A stretch of DNA of 64,000 bases from Blastobasis lacticolella (taxonomy: Eukaryota > Arthropoda > Insecta > Lepidoptera > Blastobasidae): NCBI GenBank assembly GCA_905147135.1, contig LR990048.1, forward strand, positions 2,898,563 through 2,962,562, written 5' to 3'. Each line of letters starts with the position of its first letter. The stretch's first letter is position 1. Shown piece after piece: positions 12,801-24,800 of this stretch. The position numbers were made by a program, and so were the translations under genes. The notes under the pieces were generated by a model. The model did not search any database. It was not told where the DNA came from and saw nothing but the letters and a program-made list of their open reading frames with translations.

Positions 12801-15800
12801 TGCGTCACTCTAATATGAATCATAATCTGAATGCTAATGTGGCCTTTTTGACCCCCTGTTGTCCAAATAAAGCTGCAACCGATTCCTAATTTTTCTGCAG
12901 TCATTAGTACCCAATATAATAAGACCACGATAAGACCGAATCGCATATTACAAAATAAAATTCTGTATGACAACTTATGTCAAGTTTTTATCCGTCAATG
13001 AACGTCATTCATAAAAGTCATAACAAACAAATTGATTTCTGATTGAGGACTGTTTATTTTCGTAAGTTATGAAAAATATTATTAAATAATGGGCAAAACT
13101 ATTATTAAGGAAGCGCGGAAGATAATTTTCACCATGATTAATAATTTAGACAAAAGTTCCAAGCTTATTGTGACCAAATAACTGAAAGTTTACAAGAAGG
13201 ACTGACGAGTACAGATTTCCAGGTTATTGTCATATCCACATTTTATAATTTGTACTACTGTCAGTTTATTCTGACTTACCGTGGTCCTATTATAGCACGC
13301 AATGTCTTGAGAACGGCATCGGTACCGCCGATCTTCGATAGTGTTCGATACAATGAGTGTGGACCAATCCCAGCAAACCAGAACCAGAGCTGTCTTGCTG
13401 CGATTGGTTTAAACTCAATTGCATCAAAATGGCGGCGTAGAATCGGAGATAGGCGGTACCACTGCGGGCCTTTCTTCTCTATAGTGCCATCTGTTGGATT
13501 TCAAAATCGCGATTATCCTCGTCGCACTTATCGCCAATAGGTCGAAACACCTGACGGTTCCCAGGTCGGCGAATACGACTCTGAGGATGGCGAGCTGTGG
13601 GGTTCCGAGGGGTCCGCGTCCACCGACTCCTGGGAGACGCAGAGCAGTGCCCACGACGCCGAGCCCCCGCCCGAGCCCCCCGGCGACGCCCCCCCGGCCC
13701 CCCCGGCCCCCGCCGCGCCCCCCACGGCCCTAGCGGTCTCCTCCCCCGGTGGGTATTACCTGCGAGTGCTGGGGTTGCTCAGGAGATTCTTGGAACTACT
13801 CTTGATGAGGATGAGCCACATCTGGGTCGCCTATGGTACGCTGCTTAGCTACGGCTTTTGGATGGTGTCGGTTGGGTGGTGGGGTTGAGGGTAGTTTTAC
13901 GGGGTACAATCGGCCAGGAACTTGCGTTATCGCCCTAAGGTTGATATTCGATTGCTCGTCTTAAAGCAATAAGGTCGATTCTACGTTGCAACAGTAATCT
14001 GACAGTTTTTTGGCTCGACCTCCGGGAAGTTTTGCAAAACTTATAAATTTAAGCACTTTCTTGGCTCCGCTGCGAGTTATAACATTTGTACTCTTTTTTT
14101 TACTCTATGGAATTCTGACCTTTCTTGATTTTAATAGTACCTTTAGGAAATGTAAGAATGTCAAGTGAAATAAATGATTGTTATTATGAAAATTCGAATT
14201 TTCATTATAGTTTCTTGATTAATGTGCAATCAATGCAATTGTAAATCGCACATTTCTATGACGTGACATCTGTAAAAGTCTACGTAATAAAAAAATTGAA
14301 TTTAAATTCTTTTATACATTTATTCAATTAAAACACGCCATTAAAAAAATATAGGAATCTCATTTTAATAGACAAGAAATTATGCGCAATAAAATAAAAA
14401 AAATATTACCTGTCTATTTATGGGAATTGTTACTTAAATAATTTTTCAAAGGAACCTAATCTGTAATTATCCTAATATTATTACTTAATGAACAACGAAA
14501 GCGACCAAGTCACGTTTTCGGAGGTGTTTTTAATTCGGTTGGTTTACATCATCGTATTAACATTTTGTTTCTTGTTTGTCCGAATAGGGTTTAAGGACGT
14601 TCGATTTTGTACAAATTTTATTTTTCCATTCTTGCAGTCGTTTAAGAGTTTAGTAATTGAATTATAGTACTCTCTTACTAAATGTATTTAGTGGTGAGAA
14701 AAGTTGGTTTCTATAGGTTATAATAAAGCAGTTAAATCGAAAAAAAAAAACACAAATCGCCGCTAGATGGCGTTGTTTTGTGATTTTTATTATTTTACTT
14801 TTTCATTCACGGTGCAATCCATTTCACGCTCATTTGGTAACGGCCAATTGCACAAACGTAAAACCACTGAAAGAATGGATAAATATGGTTACATAAAATT
14901 TGTAACGAAAACGCTGAGATGGTGCCTTCTATGCTATGCTTTGCTGTCGCATCCGCTTTCGAACAAGTGTAAAGAATGGGGTCTGCGGTTCAGTAGTTGC
15001 TTTGTTTTAGATACATTATTGTTGAAACAATACATTTGGAGTGAGGGTAATACGGTGGTGGTGAGGTTGAGGCATATTTTTAGGCGCAGAGTATATGTAA
15101 CATGAAAAGCAAATTAACTGTTAAATATTTGTGAAGTCTAGCTTTTCTATTCCTGTTGTTTATAAATCTTATATGGAATCTGCCAAGCTTTTCGCTAGGG
15201 CTGCTTTTGGCCTATGTTTTATAAATTTTACAATACCTATCCGGATCACGAAAAATGAGACTTGTCGCACCAAATACATATATATAGACTAGCTAGAGGA
15301 TCGTCTAGCAGATGGTGCTCAAACTGTCATTTACTAGGTTATAACTGTATAGTATAGTCTAAATTACCTGAACTCTGAGATGAAATTCAAGATCAAAAGT
15401 GTAAACAAATTGCCACTTAAACATGAACCCAACAGTTGAATTATTTAAAAGTGTTTTTTTTTAATATGCGTACGATTTTATTTCATTTTGAATGCGGTAA
15501 TTTTTTTTTTCAATATTTCTATTTTAAATAATCCACCCCTTGGGTTTATTTTTTATAGTGGCAATTTATTTACACTTTTAATCTGTACACTAAACAAAAA
15601 AATCTAAAACTTGAATCTTTTGATCTTGAATTTCATCTCCAAGTATACAATATCTTATATCTAATAATCATTTTCGTTTTTTTTTTCTATAGGAGCGCTG
15701 GCAATGGCGATAAGAGTGGGTAAGTTTCTTTCCCGCCGTGTAAGCATGCCTTTTTGTTGATACCGTCATTCTGTATTTGTCAAAAAAGCCGTAAAGTGCG

Positions 15801-18800
15801 AGTCAGACCGCATATTATGAAAGGTTTTGGTACGTAAAGTTCGTAGTTCGTAAAGCTGTATAGAATGTGAAACATTCACTTCGGACTTTACCGGTATTTC
15901 AATTTATTGTGGCTATATGTGCTTTGTATTATTGTACTATTTATATACAAAGTTTCATGCTTTTTGTATCACCGTTTCATGAAAACATAATGTTACCAAA
16001 AATCGCCGAAAAAAGCACGTTTCTTGTATAGGGACTTTCCTTAATTTTTAACTTACGTTTATTTAAATACTGTGTTTGCAACTGCTGCAAACAGTTTTCT
16101 TCTGTATCCTCTTGTTTTAATTGTTTCGATTTGTTTAGAAATGTATCTGCTGGATACGTTCCTAAACAAATTGCGACAAAATGTTGCAATAAGTTTCCAC
16201 TTGCGTAAATAAGTTTCGTTTTGTACTTGAAACATTTTTTAACTTTGCTTTTACTCCCACACCGAATGTATTTAAATGTTACAAATGTTTCCGAACACCG
16301 GTGTGGGAGCACCTTATACTGTGTATATATCAGTGGAACAATTATGTATCTATGCCTTTTTCGTTTGATGTTCTATTCGTTTTCGTTTCATTTGTAATTT
16401 ACGTTTCGATTTCGTTATCCATTCGCCGTGGAGTTGGTCAGTGGTATTGTCGATGGTTCCCATACTCAGAACAATTAACCAATAGAATCCCGGCTTAAAT
16501 AAGAACTTGGCACTAGCTATTTTACTCACATGACGTAAATTATTCCTGGTCTATGTGTGAATGAAACAATCGTTTCCCAATCCCATCAATTTCCCCCTTG
16601 TCAATAAATTGAACCTAACGGATGTAAATTAACTAACGGCCAGTTTCCCGTACGTTAATCTATTGTAACCATCATTTAAAATTCGCCATCCTTATCTATG
16701 GTGAGTTCTAGACAGAGACGGAAAGAGTTTTAATCGATGATTAACATGTACAAGCGTTTCAGAAACTGGAGGTAAGTGTCGCCAATTTGAAATGTCGTTT
16801 TGTTGTCAACAAAAGCTTGTGGCACACCCATACCCTCAATGTTTCGTTGTTAGTATATTTATGTCACAACTTGGTCGCGTCATAACAACCAGTGACAACC
16901 TACACAATAGGGATGATGACTGGGTAAACATTTTAAAATTCTAATTAGTCCGTCTCAGTTAGATTGTAAAAAAACATTAGATACGTATTTTTTCTTTATC
17001 AAATCAATAAAAAATTATGAAGACTTCTGAGTATATCAAGTTTCACCTTAGGCGTGACGTGACGCAACATTTCAGCTCACGGCGGCGTATCGACGTCATT
17101 TTTGTGATTATAGAAATTTATTTTCCAATAAAGAAATACAATTTCGCTTACATTGGTAAATATAGTTAACTTAATTTTTTGTATATGTAACGAAAGAAAA
17201 ATTACGTGTCCAATATTTTTTATAATCTATCTGACGGACTAAATAATATTTTTCAGACATTATCCCTATTAGTAGAGTAAGCTAATAATGCATCTCCTTC
17301 TAGCGCATTAGAAAGCCGTAAGGAAATGAAGGATAGACATATCTTCGCCTACTATTTTAGCCAGGTTCTATGGGTTAATTGTTCTGAGTTCCCATACGAA
17401 AGATAATAATACTACGGACTAACTCGTCAACTTATCAATGAGGGCTTTTGCGATGTCAAAAATCCATTGCAACGTACTGCTGTCAAAATAAATACGTTAT
17501 TGGCTCCATAAATGTCCATGAGATGTTTCTCGCTACTAGCACGGCATTGTTTTGATAGCGACTCTCGCGCAGTATTCTCCTCTGATCACGTGAAACAACA
17601 ATATTAGAAGTAAACCACCTATCTAATTGATAGATCAATATTTCTTTGTTACTTTTGACGACAAATTTCACCTTAGCTTAGCCGAGAACTTGATTATATG
17701 AAACAGCAATTAGTCCTCTAAAAATATCGCAGCAAAACCCCTCACCCCCACGAACGAGTAACGATATCGAAACGTCCGAACACACGTCAGAAGTCACAAC
17801 GAAAACAGAGGTACATAATTGCACCGCAGCCGTAGTTTGGGGCACGAGTTGCCTTGGAAGACTGATCGATGCCGTGCTCCCACCAGTGGCCCCCGCCACG
17901 GAGGACCCCGCGGCCGCGGCGGGCCCCGGCGAGGTCGTCGCGGCCCCGACGACCCCGGCGGCCCCGGCGACCCCGGCGACCCCGGTGACCCCGACGGCTG
18001 GGGCGGCGAGTGGCGTGCCGAGGCTGTTGGAGCCGCGCGTGGCGGCGCACATTGAACGAGGTCGCGTGGCGATGCGCCGCCTGGAGGAGATGTTCGCGAA
18101 GCATCCCACGCTGCAGAGTCAGGAGGTCGGCCTTTGTTTTAACTTGTAGTAATATAAGAGGCTTCGTAATGAGCGATTTTTTGTACTGCAATCTTTCAGG
18201 GTAGTGGGTGTTCATGGACTTAATGAACCGTCTGGACATTACGGTTAATGACCGACCGTGATCTAGGTCTCAGTCTCTGCTACTCTCGGCTAAAAGTCTA
18301 GCCGATACCTGTGTCTCAGTTCTCGGCTAAACCGCCCGAAATTACTGCCAAGGCCGAGATTGTCTGATGACGTAGGTCCAGACCACATAAACCCCGAAAT
18401 GTCGATATCGACCATACTTCGATGTGAAAATATACAAAAAATTACTTTTGATACTTGTGTTTAGGTCTCTATAAATGCTGCTGCTAAATATTCTTGATCA
18501 AGGTTTCAATACTTTTCCCATTTAAAAACGCAGTCTCGGTCGGTCCTTAATTCCAGTTATGTCTTATAATTAAAGTGCCGGAAGGATATGTGGCTGAAAT
18601 ATTGTCATTACCAAGGAGATTACCCCTATGTATATGTCAAAATTATATATGATCAAACGAACTTCGCGAAGTTCGATCGATATTATATGAGTCGCTTCAT
18701 TCGAAGATATAAGATAATTCACAACGTAGTCCCTTTAGCCTACAAGGTAGCTTCGCACGTTTATTTAAAGTAAAATCGATTTTTTCAATCGATCATTTTT

Positions 18801-21800
18801 TTTCGATCTTACGTATCGATACAGCCAGCCGCCATTTTTACGTCATTCTTTTTAGAGATACTAAGCGAAACTTCCCCACGCCTGGGAATATGGGCGGGCG
18901 GGTGTTATATCTTCGAATGAAGCGACTCATATAATATCGATCGAACTTCGCGAAGTTCGTTTGATCATATATTATATTTCGTCGCTTCATTCTTCAGATA
19001 TAAGATAATTCACAACGTAGATGTTTGGAGAGGGAAGTTTTGCAAATTTTAAACAATATATTAATTATTCATACATTTTAAACAATGTATTAATTATACG
19101 GTATCAACCGTAAATTAAACATATTACATAATGGACACTGGTTAATTCATTATTAAGAAAGCAAACGGGTTTAACAAATCGGCCGACATCAGCGATCGGC
19201 CTGATATAATATCTGGCGAAAACGCGATGTGCTGGTCCTTGCCGAGACGAGACGAGACGCCGCCGCCCCAGCGCCGGACACCGGACGCCGGCCACACCGA
19301 GCCACAGCACATGTACCCATGACACACTGTTATCTGTCATCGCCCTGACAATCCATTGGCTAATGGTTTGTCCGTGACTTGTTTATGGTGTGGTTTGCAC
19401 GACAGAAAGATATACTTAGTATGTGCCAGTACTGAGTTGCTCGATTCTAATCAGATACTCCTCGAGTGTGATGGAAGGGGTTATGCGTAAATTAGGTACG
19501 AAAGAGCCCTGGATACTAGCGACCTGACCCTAATGTTGTAACTAATTATGATTTTAATGCTATTTGAGGTGGTATTAATATTATCATCCTTAAAAGTGAT
19601 CGCGTTTGTACCCTGTGTGTGTGTGGTACACAAGGTCAGTAATATTCCTAATGTTCTGGTTAACTTTTTAGTATGTTTTATTTATTCGGACGGGACCGAA
19701 TTTGAAATGTTATCCAATACACTCTCGTGGATTCCAAGTGGCAGTATACCTAGGCAAGCTTGGATTGAATTTGAAAGCTCCTTTTAGTGATCGTTTAATT
19801 CGAACATCCTAACTGAGACCAAAATGGGATACGGAGCTGAACGATGATTGTTCAAAGTGTCATACGAAGCATTCGTATTAAAACAATTACTTAAAATGTT
19901 ATCACAAATTGGTTAGAATCTTCATATGGATCAGTATTATTCTGCAATCAAAATTGCAAATCGAGAGAAGTGCGGCAAGTGAGAATGCATGAGATTAATC
20001 GCATCTACTACGATAGCCTCCGAGTCCTGTTTGCAGGATAAATAGCGCTCACAGTCGGCATTGACGCGAGACATGAAATCGGTAATCTACCGATACCTCA
20101 ATCATAGTCTGTCTAACAGTGTGGACTATCTATCGGTAAACCGAGTCTGAGAGTTTCCACTCTATGTCCTTTACTCTCTTGAGTCCTCGTCAACCTTAAT
20201 ATCACATAACGAAATATGCCGCGCTAGATTCTTTGCATGAAGGTATTCAATACTTCCTTGACAATTTACATAGCTGATAGCTGTGGTGTTATCTACTCGT
20301 ACCAATATAGCACAATTATTATCGTATGATGCAACATTTTTAGGTTTAGTAAATCCAGTTAATGGGATACTTGAGTTTGCTTCCAACACCCGTTGACCCA
20401 ATCGTCGCCATAGACGGTTCCCCAGTCAGTACGAGAGCCATAAGTGAAGTTCTCGTTTACATAATGAAGTCCTGAGGGACAATAAAGGGCCAATGTTTTG
20501 CGCCCATCAATTAAGATCCTCAAAGAACGTAGAACGGGGATATTTATGCTAAAGTTTAAGTAGCTATTATATTTTTAAATACATTTTAACAAAAGATTAA
20601 AATTTTTGTGTGCAATCTCAGCTGTATTGTAGCGCTGGACAAGCTGCTACTGACAGCGCAATAAGTTGAGCGAACTTATATTGTGCATCGGGGAAAAGAC
20701 GAAAATATTTACACTGATTGTGCTATAATGTTGCTTTTCTCCAGTTAAAAAATATTAAGTGAAATTCTCAAAATTAAACATATTAACACTAGAATTTTAC
20801 ACATATTTTTAGGTTGCAAGTTGCTTTTGTTAACGTTGACTATGAATCCGAGACATTGAAGTAATCTGGGCCTCGTTAACATTGCTTAGACATTCCTCGA
20901 AGTCATTGCCAATGCAAATGATATCGTCTAAGTATAGCACGGATTTTGAGCCTTGAGACCTTAAGAAGGTGAAGACCTTAGTCGTCACTTTAGTAAACCC
21001 TCGCGGGGCAACCGAGGTACTAATACAGTAAGGCTGAAAATTTGTAAATTCTGCAACCGAATTAAAGCTTTTATGGTTTACAATTTTAAATCTATAATAT
21101 TTAAAAATGTGTTTCTTGGAATTTATTTTGAAATGGTACTGTGGTCCGATATACGTGGTCGGTATAAATTTATTTGTGATTTCAGATTTATGGTGAATCT
21201 TTTTTCCCATTCGGTTTAGGTGCCGGGAATATTTTAGATAAAAATTGATTAGGTATGTGGGGCTGCCGCCTGCCCAATGCAAGGTGTTCGGCTGAACACT
21301 CTAAAATCGCACCCAAATCTACTAACATTTTAATGGACTAGGGGACTCCTTCCTTTTGTCAGGAGCAAAAAGTTTGGTATTGGTCAGGAGACAGAATACT
21401 TGTCTATACCAGGGGCAACATAGATATTGTGCCACGGACTTACAGAATGGGACTTCTAAACCGTCCCGAATCAATGCCAACAATTAATTATAAAATAATT
21501 GTCCGCGACCAACGTGGCGCACCTGAGTCACTTAGGTGACTATGTAGGCGCGGCTGCGGCGGCCGGTGGCTTCCGCGGCGCGGGGAGGCTGCTTGGCCGA
21601 CGCTCGCTGCGGCCCGGTGACGGCCGGCGCGGGGGGAGCCGCCCATTATCCCGGGCTCGCGTGGCCGAGCAAGAAGTATGTCGATGGAGCCAATTCGCAC
21701 ACAGTACTTCCGAATAGCGTTTCGTTTCGGTGAGTGTTACGGGCGACATTCAAGGACACCTTATCGTTAGGCGTTATTATTATCAGTTTTATTCTCGATT

Positions 21801-24800
21801 TCGAGTCTATAAAATAAAGATCGCAAGAGTATGCGGCGGGCGTCACTCAGATATTTGACAGCGATGAATATGGTATTCTCCTCGTTGGAGTACGTGTTGC
21901 GGCGCGGATGACCGCAACGAAGACGCCGAGTTGCTGCCGCGCCGTCGCCGCTTTCTTGTCGCGGCCGCGGGCGCTCTCGGTTATCGAGCCTAAACTTTAT
22001 TATTACGAAATTTTATTTTTGAGCCTGGGGTAACTTTATGTTTTCCGGCACTAAATAACTCTTAAGGATCTTTTCCTTGTAAGGGAGTCACAATAGACTC
22101 ATATTGTTATGTATTTTGTTCCCGTGCTCGGGTTCGTTGTGGATATTGGCTTCGAGGACCCGCACCAGCTGTGGGCCTAACTGTGCGCGGGCGCATCGGA
22201 CGGCTCCGACGAAGGCTCTTTCGCTACTCTAGCGGCGACGGCGACCTGGGGCAGGTCTGTTGACGCCTCAGTAGCAAGTAATACCTCTCAGTAATTGCAT
22301 TCGGAGGTGTGCCGATGTCTAAAACCGCAGACAAATTCATATTATGTCCGTTTTAGAACAAACGAATTTACGAACGAGTGGTCGATTACACCCCTACTTT
22401 ACTAGTAGGTACTTAATGCCCCACTGTTTAAAGTGTTATTCTCATCGTTCATCGAGTGTTCATAATATATTAAGGTGTTTGTATTGATCCCCGATCAACT
22501 AAAAACCATTCCGAAGTTAAAACCACGGATATGTGAAGAATGTGGGTATATCCACAAAATAAATCCGCACTGCCGATTCTCGATCGACGGTGGCGGGTAG
22601 GTAGATGTCATAGACCTCTAAATGATTCTTGATCATCAGCAGGTTGAGACATTTGGGATTATTGCACATTGCCTTCGTGATGGTTCACGACCAACCTCCA
22701 GGCTCTGTGTCGATACCGTCGTGTTGGTTCTCGACCAACATCCAGGTGAATATGCACATTGCCTTCGTGATGGTTCACGACCAACCTCCGGGCTTTGTGT
22801 CGATACCGTCGTGTTGGTTCTCGACCAACATCCAGGTGTATAATTTTACCGTCGCGTTGATTCTCGACCAACGTCCAGGTTTTTACCATCGTGTTGACGA
22901 CTCACGGCCAACCCCCAGGTTTTACATTGAAACACTCGATGCATAAATTACACGTATCACATTAAGCGAAAATCGCGTAAAATAGAAACTTACTTAGTTT
23001 TAATCGGAATCTAAAGTATCTAAAAACCTCGATCATCACCAGGTTGAAAAACTAGATTATTGCATATTGCCTTTGTGATGATTCACGACCAACCCCCAGG
23101 CGGTGTATGCGTAGTTATTTGATATCGTCGTGTTGATTCTCGACCAACCTCCAGATGAAATTTTAATTATATTCTTCATTTTTATTGTATATACATTAAA
23201 GCTAAATCACCGTCGTGTTGACTCACGGCCAACCCCCCGGTTTTGTATTAATACACTCAATGCATAAATTATAAAAGTAACTACATTCGGCGAAAATATT
23301 GTAGGTACTTACATGAATTTTTATCGGAATCTGAAGTGGAATCCGAGAATATCGCCACTTTGTGACATCGTAGGGTTTTTGCTTTTTCTTTTAAAATACC
23401 GAATATTGTTTTCGGCGCTGCGTTTCTACTTTTGAAATAAAATTTTAACAATTTGTTGTGCACCACGTGTGCACGATGTGCTTGCTACCTCGCACGAAAA
23501 AGGAATGACGTAAAAATGGCGGCTGGCTGTATCGATACGTAAGATCGAAAAAAAATGATCGATTGAAAAAATCGATTTTACTTTAAATAAACGTGCGAAG
23601 CTACCTTGTAGGCTAAAGGGACTACGTTGTGAATTATCTTATATCTGAAGAATGAAGCGACGAAATATAATTGCTTACGGCAAACTTTAAGTCGAGTAGA
23701 AAAGGGCGTACTAAGCACAACACTACAGTGATAAGAAAAAATGGCTGACAATGGTTGCAGTAAAATATTGCTCGTTGTTACAGAGTTTAAGTCTTACGAC
23801 AATTTTTACAGTCATTTGGTGATTTTATTTATTTATTCGACTAATATTGTCGACAGATAATGCGCAAGCTACTAAACCTGTACAAAGATTGTCGGTTCTT
23901 GGATCGTTTGATGGGAACGTCGTTCTTCCACGAAGACCACTTTCTGGTAAGTCTTTGTTTTAATTTTTAACATGAACATTATAGACGCGACAGTTGGTCC
24001 GGTTTAAGGAATATGTAACTAGGAATTTTAATAAATTTGTACTAATCAACAGATTTTGGTTACCGTCACATAAACAAAGTCACAACAACAAATTCATGAC
24101 ATCTAGCCACAACTAACAAGAGTTTTACAAAACTAGGTACATCGTATTCATCGTATTCATTCGTACATACAGGTCGCCCTGATCCCTAAATTAAGTAAAC
24201 TTGTATCTAAGGGATCAGTGATCCACCGAACGCAGACAAAATGACAAAAAGACAAAATGACAGTGGACTGTTCCATACCCAGGGCCTATTGGAGCGCGTC
24301 CGCGAACGAGGCGCCAGCACGCCGCGGGCCGGCGAGAGGCGCGTACAGGAACAGCTGGCCCGACTGTTCGCGCCCCAGCCCGACGACGGGGGGCCCCCCA
24401 CGCCGGGGTCCCCGGGGGGCCTGGACGACCCCATGGCGGACATTCCGCTCGCCATCGGCGGCCAGGTGCCGATAGTGGCGGCCAATGTCACCGTCGAGCC
24501 TATGGAGGTTAGTAGGTTCTAGAGACTCTGGTCATCTTTCTACGATGTTTTGGTTATTTGAAAGACGCTTGCGGGAGATACTAGCCCGTCTGTAAACACC
24601 CCAACGACGACCCCATGGACATGCCGTTCGCCATCGGCGGCCAGGTGCCGATAGTGGCGGCTAATGTCACCGTCGAGCCTATGGAGGTGAGTATGTTCTA
24701 AGGGCCAACTAACTATGATGTTATGGTTATTTAAAAGGCGCTTGCGAGAGCAAGTGGCCTGTCTGTAAGCACCGAAACCCGATGTTAGGGCGTCGCTCAC

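Larger units (their letters stand above)
18645..23671. mobile_element. About 5-kb composite segment bounded by inverted sequence
   Basis: 23503-23671 is an inverted copy of about 18690-18847 (for example tacgtatcgatacagccagc versus gctggctgtatcgatacgta). Between the boundaries lie a decayed DIRS-like pol fragment, a GC-rich island and a duplicated hairpin array. This could be one large inverted-repeat element or several insertions with two copies of the same MITE in opposite orientation. It accounts for most of the UBE2O intron 18126-23856. Confidence 0.5.

Noticed and set aside
13424..13733. Pro-rich + and - strand frames around 13500-13730
   Set aside because: Shadow frames of the UBE2O exon 13565-13748, whose own frame ([13 protein letters not shown]) has family support.
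22621..23340. CRISPR array (repeats at about 44-bp spacing)
   Set aside because: Animal genome, imperfect repeats, and the intervening sequence is itself repeated; no cas genes. Treated as a hairpin or minisatellite array.
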